Source of the DNA: Panorpa germanica
Taxonomy: Eukaryota > Arthropoda > Insecta > Mecoptera > Panorpidae
DNA length: 64,000 bases
Assembly (NCBI GenBank): GCA_963678705.1
Contig: OY783212.1
Span: 1 to 64,000, forward strand
Reading direction: 5' to 3'
Below, piece by piece: positions 15,001 through 26,056 of the stretch (positions are counted from its first letter, which is position 1; every line of letters begins with the position of its first letter). The notes under the pieces were generated by a model, which did not search any database, was not told where the DNA came from, and worked only from the letters and a program-made list of their open reading frames with translations. The translations under genes were made by a program, and so were the position numbers.

Positions 15001-16479
15001 CATCTTTTTGCCATAGACTACTTTTAAATTCGTTGTGTAGTTTAGGAGCTACAGCAAAAAGAAGTTTTTCAAAATGGCCGAGAAAATGGGTTTTTCTTTA
15101 ATTACAGGTGCACTATGGGTCTAATGGAAATTTGGTAATAGTAATTTTATGTAGAATTTTCTTGCGCATCTTTTTGCCATAGACCACTTTCAAATCCGTT
15201 CTATAGTTTAGGAGCTATGGCGAAAAAACCTTTTTTTTTTAATTTTTAAAATATCAAGGTGCGTTCACAACTACACTAATATTATACGTAAAACTTGTAT
15301 AAGTCACCGACGAATCCAAAAATTTAAACAATCTTGCAATAAGTTAAACGGTTAAGAAGTTATGCGTTTTTTTTAGTTTACAGGTAAACTATAAGTCTAA
15401 TAGAAATTTAGTATATGTAATTTTTGTGTAAAATTTTATAGCGCATCTTTTTGCCATAGACTACTTTTAAATTCGTTGTGTAGTTTAGGAGCTACAGCAA
15501 AAAGAAGTTTTTCAAAATGGCCGAGAAAATGGGTTTTTCTTTAATTACAGGTGCACTATGGGTCTAATGGAAATTTGGTAATAGTAATTTTATGTAGAAT
15601 TTTCTTGCGCATCTTTTTGCCATAGACCACTTTCAAATCCGTTCTATAGTTTAGGAGCTATGGCGAAAAAACCTTTTTTTTTTAATTTTTAAAATATCAA
15701 GGTGCGTTCACAACTACACTAATATTATACGTAAAACTTGTATAAGTCACCGACGAATCCAAAAATTTAAACAATCTTGCAATAAGTTAAACGGTTAAGA
15801 AGTTATGCGTTTTTTTTAGTTTACAGGTAAACTATAAGTCTAATAGAAATTTAGTATATGTAATTTTTGTGTAAAATTTTATAGCGCATCTTTTTGCCAT
15901 AGACTACTTTTAAATTCGTTGTGTAGTTTAGGAGCTACAGCAAAAAGAAGTTTTTCAAAATGGCCGAGAAAATGGGTTTTTCTTTAATTACAGGTGCACT
16001 ATGGGTCTAATGGAAATTTGGTAATAGTAATTTTATGTAGAATTTTCTTGCGCATCTTTTTGCCATAGACCACTTTCAAATCCGTTCTATAGTTTAGGAG
16101 CTATGGCGAAAAAACCTTTTTTTTTTAATTTTTAAAATATCAAGGTGCGTTCACAACTACACTAATATTATACGTAAAACTTGTATAAGTCACCGACGAA
16201 TCCAAAAATTTAAACAATCTTGCAATAAGTTAAACGGTTAAGAAGTTATGCGTTTTTTTTAGTTTACAGGTAAACTATAAGTCTAATAGAAATTTAGTAT
16301 ATGTAATTTTTGTGTAAAATTTTATAGCGCATCTTTTTGCCATAGACTACTTTTAAATTCGTTGTGTAGTTTAGGAGCTACAGCAAAAAGAAGTTTTTCA
16401 AAATGGCCGAGAAAATGGGTTTTTCTTTAATTACAGGTGCACTATGGGTCTAATGGAAATTTGGTAATAGTAATTTTAT
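1..16479. repeat. 443-bp higher-order satellite array
   Basis: A tandem array fills the first quarter of the window and runs off its left edge. Unit starts fall at 1, 444, 887, 1331 and then every 443 bp to 16393, giving 37 complete units and an 87-bp partial one. The only length variant I found is the third unit (887-1330, 444 bp), with nine instead of eight T in a T-run near 1190. Each unit is composite: a monomer core (about 7-165 of the unit) and a second, diverged core (about 275-441) share roughly four fifths of their bases by eye, for example both carry GCGCATCTTTTTGCCATAGA. About 110 bp between them is not shared. No reading frame survives. Such homogeneity fits a recently amplified centromeric or heterochromatic satellite, or an assembly that reuses one consensus. 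Confidence 0.98.
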
Positions 16480-16505
16480 AGGTTAAAGATGAACTTTAAC
16501 CTATA
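16477..16505. other. Hairpin at the satellite edge
   Basis: A perfect 12-bp inverted repeat, TATAGGTTAAAG (16477-16488) and its complement (16494-16505), encloses the 5-nt loop ATGAA. Its first bases are the last bases that match the satellite unit, so the array ends inside or exactly at this hairpin. It may mark the breakpoint of an insertion or of array growth. Confidence 0.8.
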
Positions 16506-18069
16506 GCATCATATAATATATATATATTTTTATTGTTCATTGAAAATATTTAATATTTAGTAAATAATTATATTTAATGTTATGTGTGTAACTGTAATAT
16601 ATTTTTGCAGGCGTAATAAATTCTATGTTTTTCTTGTTCCATTATATTGGGATCTGTATTATCGACACGCATGCGCGCGCGGTAGATTCAAATCAAAGGA
16701 ATGCATAATCTTTATATATACGATAGAGTAGGGAAAGTAGCGGTATGTACGTATAAAACAACTATGGCATGACGGTCGCTTGCAATCTCTCGCATCAAAC
16801 AAGTTGAGGTTATTTAAATATCTATTCATATGCACATGGATAGTAGAATACTGGCTCAACCATATTATTTGTAATGTTATTAAAAAAAGGTAAAATAATG
16901 GTATTCTAATCTTTAAGTAAATAGTACATATCGTACTTTTTACATTTTATATTTAAATTAAGATATATAATAATATTGTTATGAATGATTTGTTTGTTTT
17001 AATTTTTTCAGAATAATATATATTAATAATAATTTTATTAATCATCTTCGTTTTCGTATATACATAAATATATTTATCGTAAAGAAATCGTAAAGTGTTA
17101 TAAAGTATCGTATCTTTTATATTTTTATTTTCATATTGTAATCGTAAAAGTAAAGTAAACTAAAAAAAATAATTCTTTATTCAGACAGCGGATTCGAACT
17201 CATAACGTTTGGATATGTTGAAAAGAAGGGCGGTAGATGTAAAAGGAATTCACCCCATCCCATAAATAAAGTAGTTGTGTGTCTGAATTAATAGTACAAC
17301 ATACGTCCAATATATCTGTTTCACACAGGTTACATCACATCATATATATTCTTCTTCTTCCCTCCCTCACTCATCATCATCAAATCTGAGTGTCATATAA
17401 ATATATATAACTTGCTGGCTGGCTTGGCTGCTCGGCTGCTCGGCTCGCGGTCTGCGGGGTTGGCGGGGTTCCACAGGTGTGGGGTGTGGGTTGATTCGTC
17501 TTCTGTACTATAGCCACTGGACCACGAGGTATCCGAACTGTGATTCAATTTTAGGGAATATAAACTTACCACTCTACATATTAAATAATAATTTATTAAT
17601 ATGAGTGTACCGGTCTGTGATTCACAAATATATTATATATATTCGTGTTCGTCGTGTTCTTTTAATATATTACGCTGCTGTGTTATTTTAATTATTTATT
17701 CAATTAAACGTTTGAAACTTAATATAAATATTATGTGTATTCTGTGTGTGTGTGTGGTAGATTTTCACATTTTCTAAAGGTACAACATGCTTATTTATAT
17801 TGTTTGTTATATTATATATATAATACGTATTATTTTCTGTTGCATCAGCGTTTGTTTGTTTTAACCTAAAATAACGCTAAGTCATTTTTTTTACGTTTAC
17901 ATTACATTGAACGCGGTTTTACATAAGTTTACACGTTATATATATAGTCATTAAATAAATGGAAAAGGTTTTAATTAACAATCTATTCATTTGATACGTA
18001 ACATTACATCTTCTTATATTGTTACGTTACCTTACTTTACATTATATTAACAACAAAAAAAAAACAGGA
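16506..18069. other. AT-rich spacer with one GC-richer block
   Basis: I see no supportable gene here. Most of it is AT-rich with TA runs. The block 17340-17560 is different: it has pyrimidine tracts, a TATA-like stretch near 17390-17410, then GGCTGGC/CGGCTGCT-type short repeats and G-rich sequence. This could be a promoter with a 5' untranslated exon on the + strand, but no splice donor or coding sequence is clear. Confidence 0.4.
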
Positions 18070-18477
18070 GTAATTGTTCGATAGAGCTACACCTTTTGTT
18101 TTGAATCTTATTAAAAAACTATTGCATGTTCGTATGTTTTACGGTATTTGTTGTATACTTAAAACATGTACAAATCTTACGTAATATACATTATACCTCT
18201 TTTTACGTAGAAAAAAACAATATTAATGGTTAAAGTTAAATGTTCAAATTTGAGGTTAGAAATAATATGACATTGTGCTATATATAAATGACAAACATTT
18301 ATTGGTCAACTTTAAGTATAAATTCTTTCCATTTTTTAATAAAAAATGGTATAATGTATATTACATTACATATTTGTAAATATTTTCACTATATTAAAAG
18401 CATCATGAAATTTACGAAAGTGCTATAGTTTTTTTATAAGATTCAAAACAAAAGGTGTAGCTATTTCGAATAATTAC
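18070..18477. mobile_element. MITE with ~57-bp terminal inverted repeats
   Basis: The block starting at 18070 (GTAATTGTTCGATAGAGC...) reappears as its reverse complement ending at 18477. About 57 bp of the ends pair with few mismatches, including the shared core AGCTACACCTTTTGTTTTGA. The interior, about 290 bp, is AT-rich with no coding frame. Short size, long inverted ends and lack of a protein indicate a non-autonomous DNA transposon. A target-site duplication is not clear; TA next to each end would suit a Tc1/mariner relative, but that is a guess. Confidence 0.75.
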
Positions 18478-19940
18478 CAAAATTTACATTTCAGATCAGC
18501 CATGTTTTAACTGGGACTGGGTGTTTATGAATATCACTAATTATGTGCCAACACAACCATAGATTAATATTTACAAGCAGCGGTGTAATCTATATATGCG
18601 AGGTATCTATACCATGGAACTGCTAACATTATCAAGAGGTCGTAGATGATACAACTGGCTTTGGTAAGTGTCTTTTAACTTCTTGTTCTATGGAACTCAT
18701 TCTGCAGTCGATTTTATTTCATTTTAAAAATGACATGACTTTCTAAATGGTAGAAATACATTTTAATTATTACTTTAAGCATTCAGGTGATAGTTAACAG
18801 TGCATGGTGGGTAATAAATTTTACAAAAACATTGAATTAAAATAAAAACAATTCTATATAATTCAAAAATATATATTCTTATATATTTGGTTCTGAATTT
18901 TGTATGGTAGCTCAAAAACGGCTCCAGTGAATTTTTTGAAAATTTCCTATTTCGTAGAGAAAAAAATTCTAAGACTTTTGGCGTCCTCGGATTTTCCCCC
19001 GAAATTCCTGGAAACCCGGAAAATTTTTTTTTTAATTTTTGCTCTATAACTTTTAATTCGTAAAAAATAGAAAGTTGAAATTTTGCAAATGAATTACGAT
19101 GTAATAACGTTGCTACGTTTTTTGAAAATTGGAAATTTGAAAATGGAAAAAGGGCGTTAAGAAAATTAGAGAGCTCAGTAAGGGAGAAAACTAAAATTTT
19201 GGATTGCGTAAAGATTAAGTTGTATATGTTATAAAAAAAAATATTCAAAAGTCAAAAAATTTATTTGGGGGCACGGAGGCGGTTTTTGCCGTGGGTAAAA
19301 ATTGTGCAGGAATTTTCTATCTGGGTTAACTTTAGTATATTATTTACAAATCGAAAAAAAGTTGGTCAAATAGCGAATAAATTCAAAATATTTTATTGTT
19401 GAGCGAGTTAAATATTTCAATTTAAAAATAGAATTAAAATTTGAATTATTTTGTTGGATTCAAATCATACACACTAAAAAGACGTCGCTTTGTGACCGGG
19501 CTAAATTCTAGTTCATTTATAAGTTTCGTGTTTCAATATAATGTTCTGTGGGACAAGAAAACTATAAATTACAAAAGTAAGGTAGCAGCAATTATGAAAT
19601 GAGATTGGAAAGAATTTGAATATGACAGGTAATATTATTAGAATATAATTTAATTTGAAAATGACTGTTTAAATGACAAATGTGTTTTCATTTTCTTCAG
19701 GTAAAGATTCCGAAGATTACTTTGCAGGATTACGAGCCAAGTAAGCAAGGCTCAAAAGAGAGCTAACATTTCTTGACGATGTAGTTGTGCCAAGAAGGTA
19801 ACTAATAGTGTTTGTAATATTAAATAAATTGAAATAATCAATACAATCAATCAATACAAGTAATAATCGCTTTTCATCTATCAGTTTGATGCCATTATCT
19901 ATTAATCATGGTTTCAGAAAAAGAAAAAAGGGAATCAGAG
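18478..19940. other. Non-coding spacer, repeat-like
   Basis: No gene is supported. Around 18900-19260 there is a repeat-like stretch rich in A/T runs with CCCGAAATTCC-type interruptions. It leaves a 157-codon frame open on the minus strand by chance of composition. Near 18580 is a short motif (GCAGCGGTGTAAT) that recurs at 49546 and, inverted, at about 54955 and 62430, so parts of this spacer belong to a dispersed repeat. Confidence 0.35.
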
Positions 19941-21191
19941 CAGTGGCGTAGCTACCGTCATATTAATGATACGGTCTATAGGGGCCCCAAACCTGTGTAA
20001 GCAACAATTCGTCTTTTTTCTTCATTATTTGAAATCATTAATCCTGTTTCTAAAGCTTTACAGCATGAAATTAATGACTTACAGAAAGCTAGCATTTTAC
20101 TAAGTAATCTATTGAATTGACTGAGTGAAATAAGAAATCCAAATTCATTCCATGGTTTGCATAAAGGGGTCCAGAGATCTAGCAAAAGAGTGGGGGAAAA
20201 CAATTGTTTCCAAAATTAAAAGAAAGAAGAAAACGAAGCGTTTTTTTGATGTGCTATCAGAAGATGAGAGAATTGCTGTTAGATAGATTAATTTCTCAAA
20301 CTAAACAAATATTTCAGAGTCTGTGTGACCTAAGTAATATGTTAGAAGTATTACAACCGGAAAACTCTTATCTTTACCAAACTAAATAATAAAAAAGTAT
20401 GCCGGAAAATTGTCTGCTAAATACAGTAAAGACTTGTCAGTTGATTTTTATGAACAATTAATTGCTTGGCTTAAAATCTGAAATTCAGAAAATTCATTCC
20501 ATTAAGGAACTCCTGGAATTATCGCTGATTAAATTCAACAGCCTTGCATCCAGTTTTCCGGATGCTTTCTATGCTTGAACAACTTCCGGTTACAAGTGCA
20601 ACAGCTGAAAGAAGTTTTTCGAAATTAAAACTGTTAAAAAATTATCTAAACACTTCTATGGGACAGAAAAAGCTCTCAGACTTGTCACTATTGTCTTTAG
20701 AGGCAGAAAATTTAAGAAAAACTTAAATCATCTTCAGCTATGAATGATTTAATAAATAAGTTCGCCGAACAAAAGGCAAGAAAAGTGTTTATTTGATTTG
20801 AATTGTTTGGCTAGCTTATTTCCTAGAAGTAATAATTGTAAATAATAACGTATAAACAATATATAATTAATTTAGTTCAATGCGAGCGTTTTTGTTCATT
20901 TTGTGAAAAATAAATAACCTGGAGTTGTCCAAAATGTTAAACAACCAACATCTGAGCTAGACTTTTGTTGTGGTCTTATATACAAATACTAGATGGATTA
21001 ATTATTCGATTTGCTGTTGCTTTAAAATTTTAACTTTAATAAAAGATGAATAACATATACAATATATTGTATTTGTTCCTGTATTTTTTAGAACCTTGTA
21101 TTTCAATGGTTCTCTTTAAAATAAATAAGAGTATTTATTATTCAGTGGAACTTATTTAATTTTAACTACCATTGACTACGCTAGGCAACTG
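19941..21191 (+). mobile_element. Decayed hAT DNA transposon
   Basis: The left end reads CAGTGGCGTAGCTACCG, a typical hAT terminus. The right end near 21171-21191 reads, on the opposite strand, CAGTTGCCTAGCGTAGTC, a plausible diverged partner. Between them are remnants of a ZMYM1-like hAT transposase broken by stops and frame changes. Length is about 1.25 kb, well below an intact hAT element. I could not find a matching 8-bp target duplication, so the exact ends are uncertain. Confidence 0.7.
20175..20796 (+). pseudogene. hAT transposase remnant (ZMYM1-like, C-terminal half)
   Basis: Three conserved pieces lie in order on the + strand but in different frames. At 20175-20285 there is a lysine-rich segment ending KRFFDVLSEDERIAVR before a stop. 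At about 20400-20470 is KYSKDLSVDFYEQL. At 20550-20726 is the hAT C-terminal dimerisation motif LPVTSATAERSFSKLKL with YLNTSMGQKKLSDLSLLSLE. A frame-shifted tail at 20740-20796 reads MNDLINKFAEQKARKVFI. This order matches the C-terminal half of ZMYM1/THAP12-like hAT transposases. The catalytic N-terminal part is absent and several stops intervene, so no active enzyme is expected. Confidence 0.85.
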
Positions 21192-21360
21192 TTCTAATTT
21201 AAACTACTATTATTACGATACAACTTATTACTTATTAACTCATATAATATAAATAAAGATACTATATAGTAATATAACTAGAAATAACTAGAAATTTCAA
21301 ATGTCTAATATACTCTATTCCTTTTGAATCATTAATTAAACCTATGGATATATATGAACA

Positions 21361-21735
21361 CACAATTATTATCAAAATCATTTAAATAATATATACAGAT
21401 GCATTGGTCCATTGATTTAGAAAGAAATAAAGCAGGATTTGCTAAATATGAACAAATACATTTATTATTTGATAAATTTAAATAAAATAACAAAGTTAGC
21501 TCTTATACTGGAGAACAATTAGCAATATTAAAAGCACTGGAAATTAATGAAAATATCAACAATAATAAAATTATAATAATAACGGATTCTTTAAGTGTTT
21601 TAAAAAATTTAAATTCTAATGATCACAAATCAAATAATGATATTTTGACACGCAAAATTAAGGGGGTGTATTTCAATTTAATAAATAAAAATAATACCAT
21701 AAAATGTATGTGGATACCAGGACATTGTGGAATAA
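21361..21735 (+). pseudogene. LINE RNase H fragment, plus-strand copy
   Basis: A piece of a non-LTR retrotransposon RNase H domain: it begins by a TGEQLAILKALE segment, passes IIIITDSLSVLKNL, and ends in CMWIPGHCGI, the third acidic/histidine block typical of I/R1/Jockey-like RNase H. A stop codon splits it after FDKFK, and it is cut off right after WIPGHCGI. It is an inverted copy of the fragment at 22363-22800, with about 63 bp deleted near its start. Not functional. Confidence 0.85.
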
Positions 21736-22159
21736 AGAAATAAAATGTGTTCTTCAAGAACAATAATTTTTAACAATATTTCACTTTCATAATCTCTGTA
21801 TAGATAATGATTTCATTCTATTTTAAATACACTTCTGCTTCTTTTTAATGTCCTGATATTTACTAGAGCAATATTTTGAGTGGCATCAGTTAGAGTTCTA
21901 CATTCTCCAGGAATTAAATTCACTTCACTTTCTATTTCCTTGTTGTTCTGTTGTTTTAATATAATTATGCAAACAGTTGGTTGCTTTCATTACAGAATCC
22001 GCTGTTGTTTCTTCATTTTGCATTAATGACACGGTGAAATATTCTAAATCTGAAGATTAAAATCTCTATCTCCTGGCCCGTGGTAATCTGTAATTAAGTA
22101 TTCTTTTATCACGACTTAACTGAAGATCAGAAGATTATTATGAAGTGGAAACGCCTCGT

Positions 22160-22748
22160 CTACAAAATAGAATCTAAATTTGGATGTAACATATAATAAT
22201 CTCTTCCTTTTAACTGACTTTTGTTAATGAAATCTTGGTTTCTCAAATTGAAGTTTAATTTTTTGATTATATTAAAAATTTCATATGAAGGTAATTTCTC
22301 TTTCATCTCAATTTCTAAATTTATTGATTCCTTTGCCAATTTATCCGCAATTTCGTTTCCTCTTATTCCACAATGTCCTGGTATCCACATACATTTTATG
22401 GTATTATTTTTATTTATTATATTGAAATACATCTCCTTAATTTTGCGTGTCAAAATATCATTATTTGATTTGTTATCATTAGAATTTAAATTTTTTAAAA
22501 CACTTAAAGAATCCGTTATTATTATAATTTTATTATTGTTGATATTTTCATTAATTTCCAGTGCTTTTAATATTGCTAATTGTTCTCCAGTATTAGAGCT
22601 AACTTTGTTATTTCATTTAAATTTATCAAATAATAAATGTATTTGTTCATATTTAGCAAATCCTGATTTATTTCTTTCTAAACCAATGGACCAATGCATC
22701 TGTATATATAATTTTTGTTAAATTTCTATTAAATTGATGCATTAGGTT
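22160..22748 (-). pseudogene. LINE RNase H fragment, minus-strand copy
   Basis: The longer relative of the fragment at 21361. Read on the minus strand it starts with an IIYTDA motif near 22705, has an in-frame stop after FDKFK, then TGEQLAILKALE, IIIITDSLSVLKNL and CMWIPGHCGIRGNEIADKLA, the canonical end of the RNase H fold. It continues for about 60 residues to a stop at 22160. This is the C-terminal half of a non-LTR retrotransposon ORF2; the reverse transcriptase and the downstream zinc motif are absent. Confidence 0.88.
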
Positions 22749-22800
22749 TAAAAACATTTCATTATTTATCGCATTATTAAATGATTTTGATAATAATTGT

Positions 22801-23190
22801 ATGGCATCCTAATATTAAATTAAATTAATAGTAAATTATCAATATTTTGTAGAATTAATTCATTTTTGGATAAGGTCTGCCCAAATGAAGATACCTGTAA
22901 TATTCCACCATCATTTTGAGAGCCTATAAATTTATAATTTGCATCACAAATTGCGAAAGGTATAATGCTGATTTTTCTTTTTATAGTTAAAGTACTGGGA
23001 ACCTGTTTTATTAATAGTTTCTTTTATAATTTTGCAAGCAGTAGACTTTCCAATTCTGAAGGAAAATGCTAGACTTGGCAGTGAATCTCCTGGCGGAAAA
23101 TTAACTAATCTCGCTTCAGGAGGGTATAGTAAATTGTCAAATTGTGAAATACATACTCGAGTAAAGTTAAAAAATAATGGCTCATTTCTT
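22801..23190 (-). pseudogene. PIF/Harbinger-like transposase remnant
   Basis: On the minus strand the region carries FPPGDSLPSLAFSFRIGKST, the helix-turn-helix-like segment that precedes the catalytic core in PIF/Harbinger transposases. After a deletion and frame changes follow ICDANYKFIGSQNDGGI and a VSSFGQTLSKNEL piece, which resemble the first catalytic block of the DDE_Tnp_4 family. Internal sequence has been lost and several frames are needed. It abuts the LINE fragment at 22748. Confidence 0.7.
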
Positions 23191-23606
23191 GAATGAGGTT
23201 ATTAAAATACCCCTGTTGGTCATGATTTTGATTAAAGGGATGAACTCACCATCTAGGTCTACGATTCCTTTTATTTTCTATCAAAATAATACCTGTGCAA
23301 TAACACAAATCCTTCTTCTTTTACCTATTAACTACTATTAGTAATTTACGCAGCATTTTAAATTATATTCTATACAACAATCAAATATTTTTACTATGTA
23401 ATATAGTTTTTCTTAATTAAATGTTTTTAATTTAAAATATTGGACCTTATAAGGTTCTAAAAAAACTAAGGAAACTTAAAAAATAAATTAAATTAAATAC
23501 AAAATACAGCATTAAATTAAGAATGTATTTACATTATCTGAGGTTATTATAGTTGCATATACCCCAGGCGTTAGAATTAGTAAATTATAATATCTAACAT
23601 GTAAAC
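23191..23606. other. AT-rich spacer
   Basis: I see no gene, RNA or repeat I can support here. Confidence 0.3.
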
Positions 23607-24200
23607 GGGCTTGTGTCCTCATTTTTTAGTGGTCGATTTTCAATTGTTGATTGAAATGGATGTTAATAAATGTGTATTGGCGTGTCTATTTTATTAAATA
23701 TCTAAATATTGACGGAGATATAGCAATTAAAAGTTTGAATTGTAGTTTTAGCGCTAGAAATGATCAGTCATATTTGTATGACGTGAAATGCATTTTAACG
23801 TCAGTTATTTGTTGAGTAGGTCAGTGCTGTGGTAATGTTTTGTAGCTGTTGGTAGTCAAATAATGAAGTCAAATCAAAGAATAATAAGTTTTTATTTTAT
23901 TTAACCCTGCTAAGGCAGACATAATATTGAAATTTTATTATTCCTTGAAACAGCTGTAAATAATATTTGATATTTTGATATATAAATACATATAGCAGAG
24001 ATTTATGAGCTGTAAGGTTGGCAGCGATTGTGATGTCACATGCATTTGGAATGTGTACAACGTTGAATCCCTTTAATAATTAAAGAGACAAAATGACTTT
24101 TTTAATTGTTAATATCTCCTAACATATAAGGAGTTCTAGTAACCCACTTTATCAATATGTGGTACACTTTTATAGAAATTAAGACATAGGACACAAACCC
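23607..24200. mobile_element. 594-bp MITE, left copy
   Basis: The segment begins GGGCTTGTGTCCT and ends with AGGACACAAACCC, an inverted repeat of 13 bp with one mismatch. A second copy lies inverted at 61741-62354, similar along its whole length. Two independent copies with the same ends, no shared flanks immediately outside, and no coding capacity make this a non-autonomous DNA transposon family. No clear target-site duplication is visible, so the superfamily is open. Confidence 0.8.
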
Positions 24201-24537
24201 ATTGTATTTAAAATAGTAGAACGTGGTTTGTGTCACGAATAAAATGTTTAACTTTAAGCCAACATTAAGTTATTAAGTCTTAGTCGTAAGACGCACTACA
24301 TCTTTATACAGAAATATACAGTAATTATTAATTTAACAGCTAGGCCTTTGATTTATTTCGAAACCTAAATCTATTTATATTTAAAAGACGCGGAATATTT
24401 TTTTAAATTTTCCACATGAGTTTTTATGAGTGACATCTATCCGACGAACTTGGAACTATCTAAATTCTGTACACGTCAGATTTCATTGTTTAGCAGCTGT
24501 CATTTTATAATTTAATATATTTATTTATAATAAAATA
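24201..24537 (+). other. Upstream region of the SRA1-like gene
   Basis: Non-coding sequence between the MITE and the first SRA1 codon. It presumably holds the 5' untranslated region and promoter. No TATA box or other element stands out. Confidence 0.3.
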
Positions 24538-25140
24538 ATGTCCAACACACAAAAAGATCCTAAAAATCCAGGTATGAGTATATTTACTGCATCTTAATTA
24601 GTAATAATTACACATAATGTACGAATGGATTATAAAATAAATGTGTTACGTATTTTAGGTTATACCCCAGGTTGGAACGACCCTCCAACTTATCAATATA
24701 ACACGCAAATAGAACAAAAAACAAATATATTGAACAAAAGAGTAGCATTTCCTTTATCTAAACCAACAGGACAACCTCCTGTAATAAGTTCTGATGGTGG
24801 ATTGCTTCCAACAACATTGACACCACCTTCTGGAGCTGCTGGAGCTCTTCCAAAAGCTTCTTCAGGTGGAAATCTGACAGCACCACCTCTACCATAGAGC
24901 AATAGTAGTGTAGTGTCACCAGATAAAATTACAACAGTTTTAAAAGAAAGTGCAAGTGAAAGTGATTTTGACAGTAAATTAAAGAATGTGATGGAAGTGT
25001 TTGACAGACAGTTAGAAAGTGATGAAATTAAAAGTAAAGCTAGTGAACTAAAGAAAAGGATTACAGTGATGGAAAATGCATGGAAAGATGGAAAACTAAG
25101 TGCTAATGTTAAACGCATTTTCATTAAATATTATAATTAA
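24538..25140 (+). pseudogene. SRA1: Steroid receptor RNA activator 1-like gene, broken
   Basis: Exon 1 (24538-24571) encodes MSNTQKDPKNP. It joins in phase, across an 87-bp GT-AG intron, to exon 2 (24659 on), which gives GYTPGWNDPP, the hallmark N-terminal motif of SRA1. A proline- and glycine-rich linker follows. A TAG at 24895-24897 then interrupts the frame. The same frame resumes (about 24898-25137) with a helical segment ending ELKKRITVMENAWKDGKLS, matching the start of the SRA1 C-terminal helical domain (human LALLQEQWAGGKLS). It stops after KRIFIKYYN; roughly the last 70 residues of the family domain are absent. SRA1 is both a coregulator RNA and a protein in vertebrates. The retained intron argues against a processed copy. 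It may be a decayed duplicate, or the stop could be a sequence error. Confidence 0.8.
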
Positions 25141-26056
25141 GTATTTCAGAAAAACCCTTTAAATTGAACCCTTTTGGCTGGCTGGCTGGCAGGCAATGTT
25201 CGCTGTACAAATAGAACCAAAGAAACAATAAATAGAATAAGGTAAAAACACCAACTAAGTCAAGAATAAAAGTCCTTAAAGAATAAAAGGATAAGGATTA
25301 CATAAAAGTAACAGTACTAAATTGTTAATCATAAAAAAATCAGAGCATACACACAACCCCATTGGATAAATAACATGTACGAGTATGTCAAGTAAATAAT
25401 AATACCTCAATAAAGTAATAATAGGAGAACATTTAAAATTTTGCATTGTATTTTATGAATATAATGCAAAATAAATAAATGTTGTCTTTAACAAGAAACA
25501 TATTACATAAGCTCTAACTATATGACTATTGTTTTTATAATTATAATTCCTGATACATACGAGTATTTTGAAAACCGCGATTTATATATTTCTAAATATG
25601 ATTAAAAAATAATTCATTGTTTTCTTTTATATAGCACGCGCAATACCTATGGAAAACGTTGGAAGATGTGGTGGGGTCCTTGTTCTGGTCAGACAAGGGT
25701 TCTTGTCAGACAAGACCGTGGAAAATATTGTGTGGTGTTATAAGGATTCTTCAATTAGCTTCTAATATTAGGATTTTTCGTACCGAAAGAAGAAAGAATT
25801 TTCTTCAATCCAGCTAGCTGCTGGATAATAGAAAGTTGTAACAGATGCGACGAGTAAGCACCCAAAATTCTGGTGAATACAAATAAAACACTTCTTTAAT
25901 TTAATAGGTATACACTATATTAATTAAGTTAATGCATTGCAGCTCTATGTCGACGACTCTACCGATCTTGGCAATTGAACATTTATATACGTCAATAAGA
26001 AAAACTGAGTAACGTTGGCATCGGCCACTACAAATACAAATTTATAACAAAAAGGT
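25141..26056. other. Non-coding spacer after SRA1
   Basis: There is a short GGCT tandem near 25176-25195. Around 25620-25960 a GC-richer patch has AATAAA and AG-rich boxes and could be part of an LTR or another dispersed repeat. I cannot identify ends or a coding sequence. Confidence 0.3.

Larger units (their letters stand above)
21361..22800. repeat. Long inverted repeat of LINE fragments
   Basis: The segment 21361-21735 is nearly identical to the reverse complement of 22363-22800, apart from a ~63-bp deletion in the left arm. The spacer is 627 bp (21736-22362). A transcript across it could fold into a double-stranded stem of several hundred base pairs. Confidence 0.85.

Noticed and set aside
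1..16479. CRISPR-like array of repeats
   Set aside because: Unit length is 443 bp with no variable spacers; the copies are identical head to tail, so it is a satellite in eukaryotic DNA.
17190..17220. tRNA-like T-arm (GGATTCGAACTC on the plus strand)
   Set aside because: No matching acceptor, D or anticodon arm exists on either strand at proper distance.
18775..19248. 157-codon minus-strand open frame
   Set aside because: Composition is AT-rich and Phe/Lys/Asn-heavy, no motif is present, and the underlying DNA looks like a repeat.
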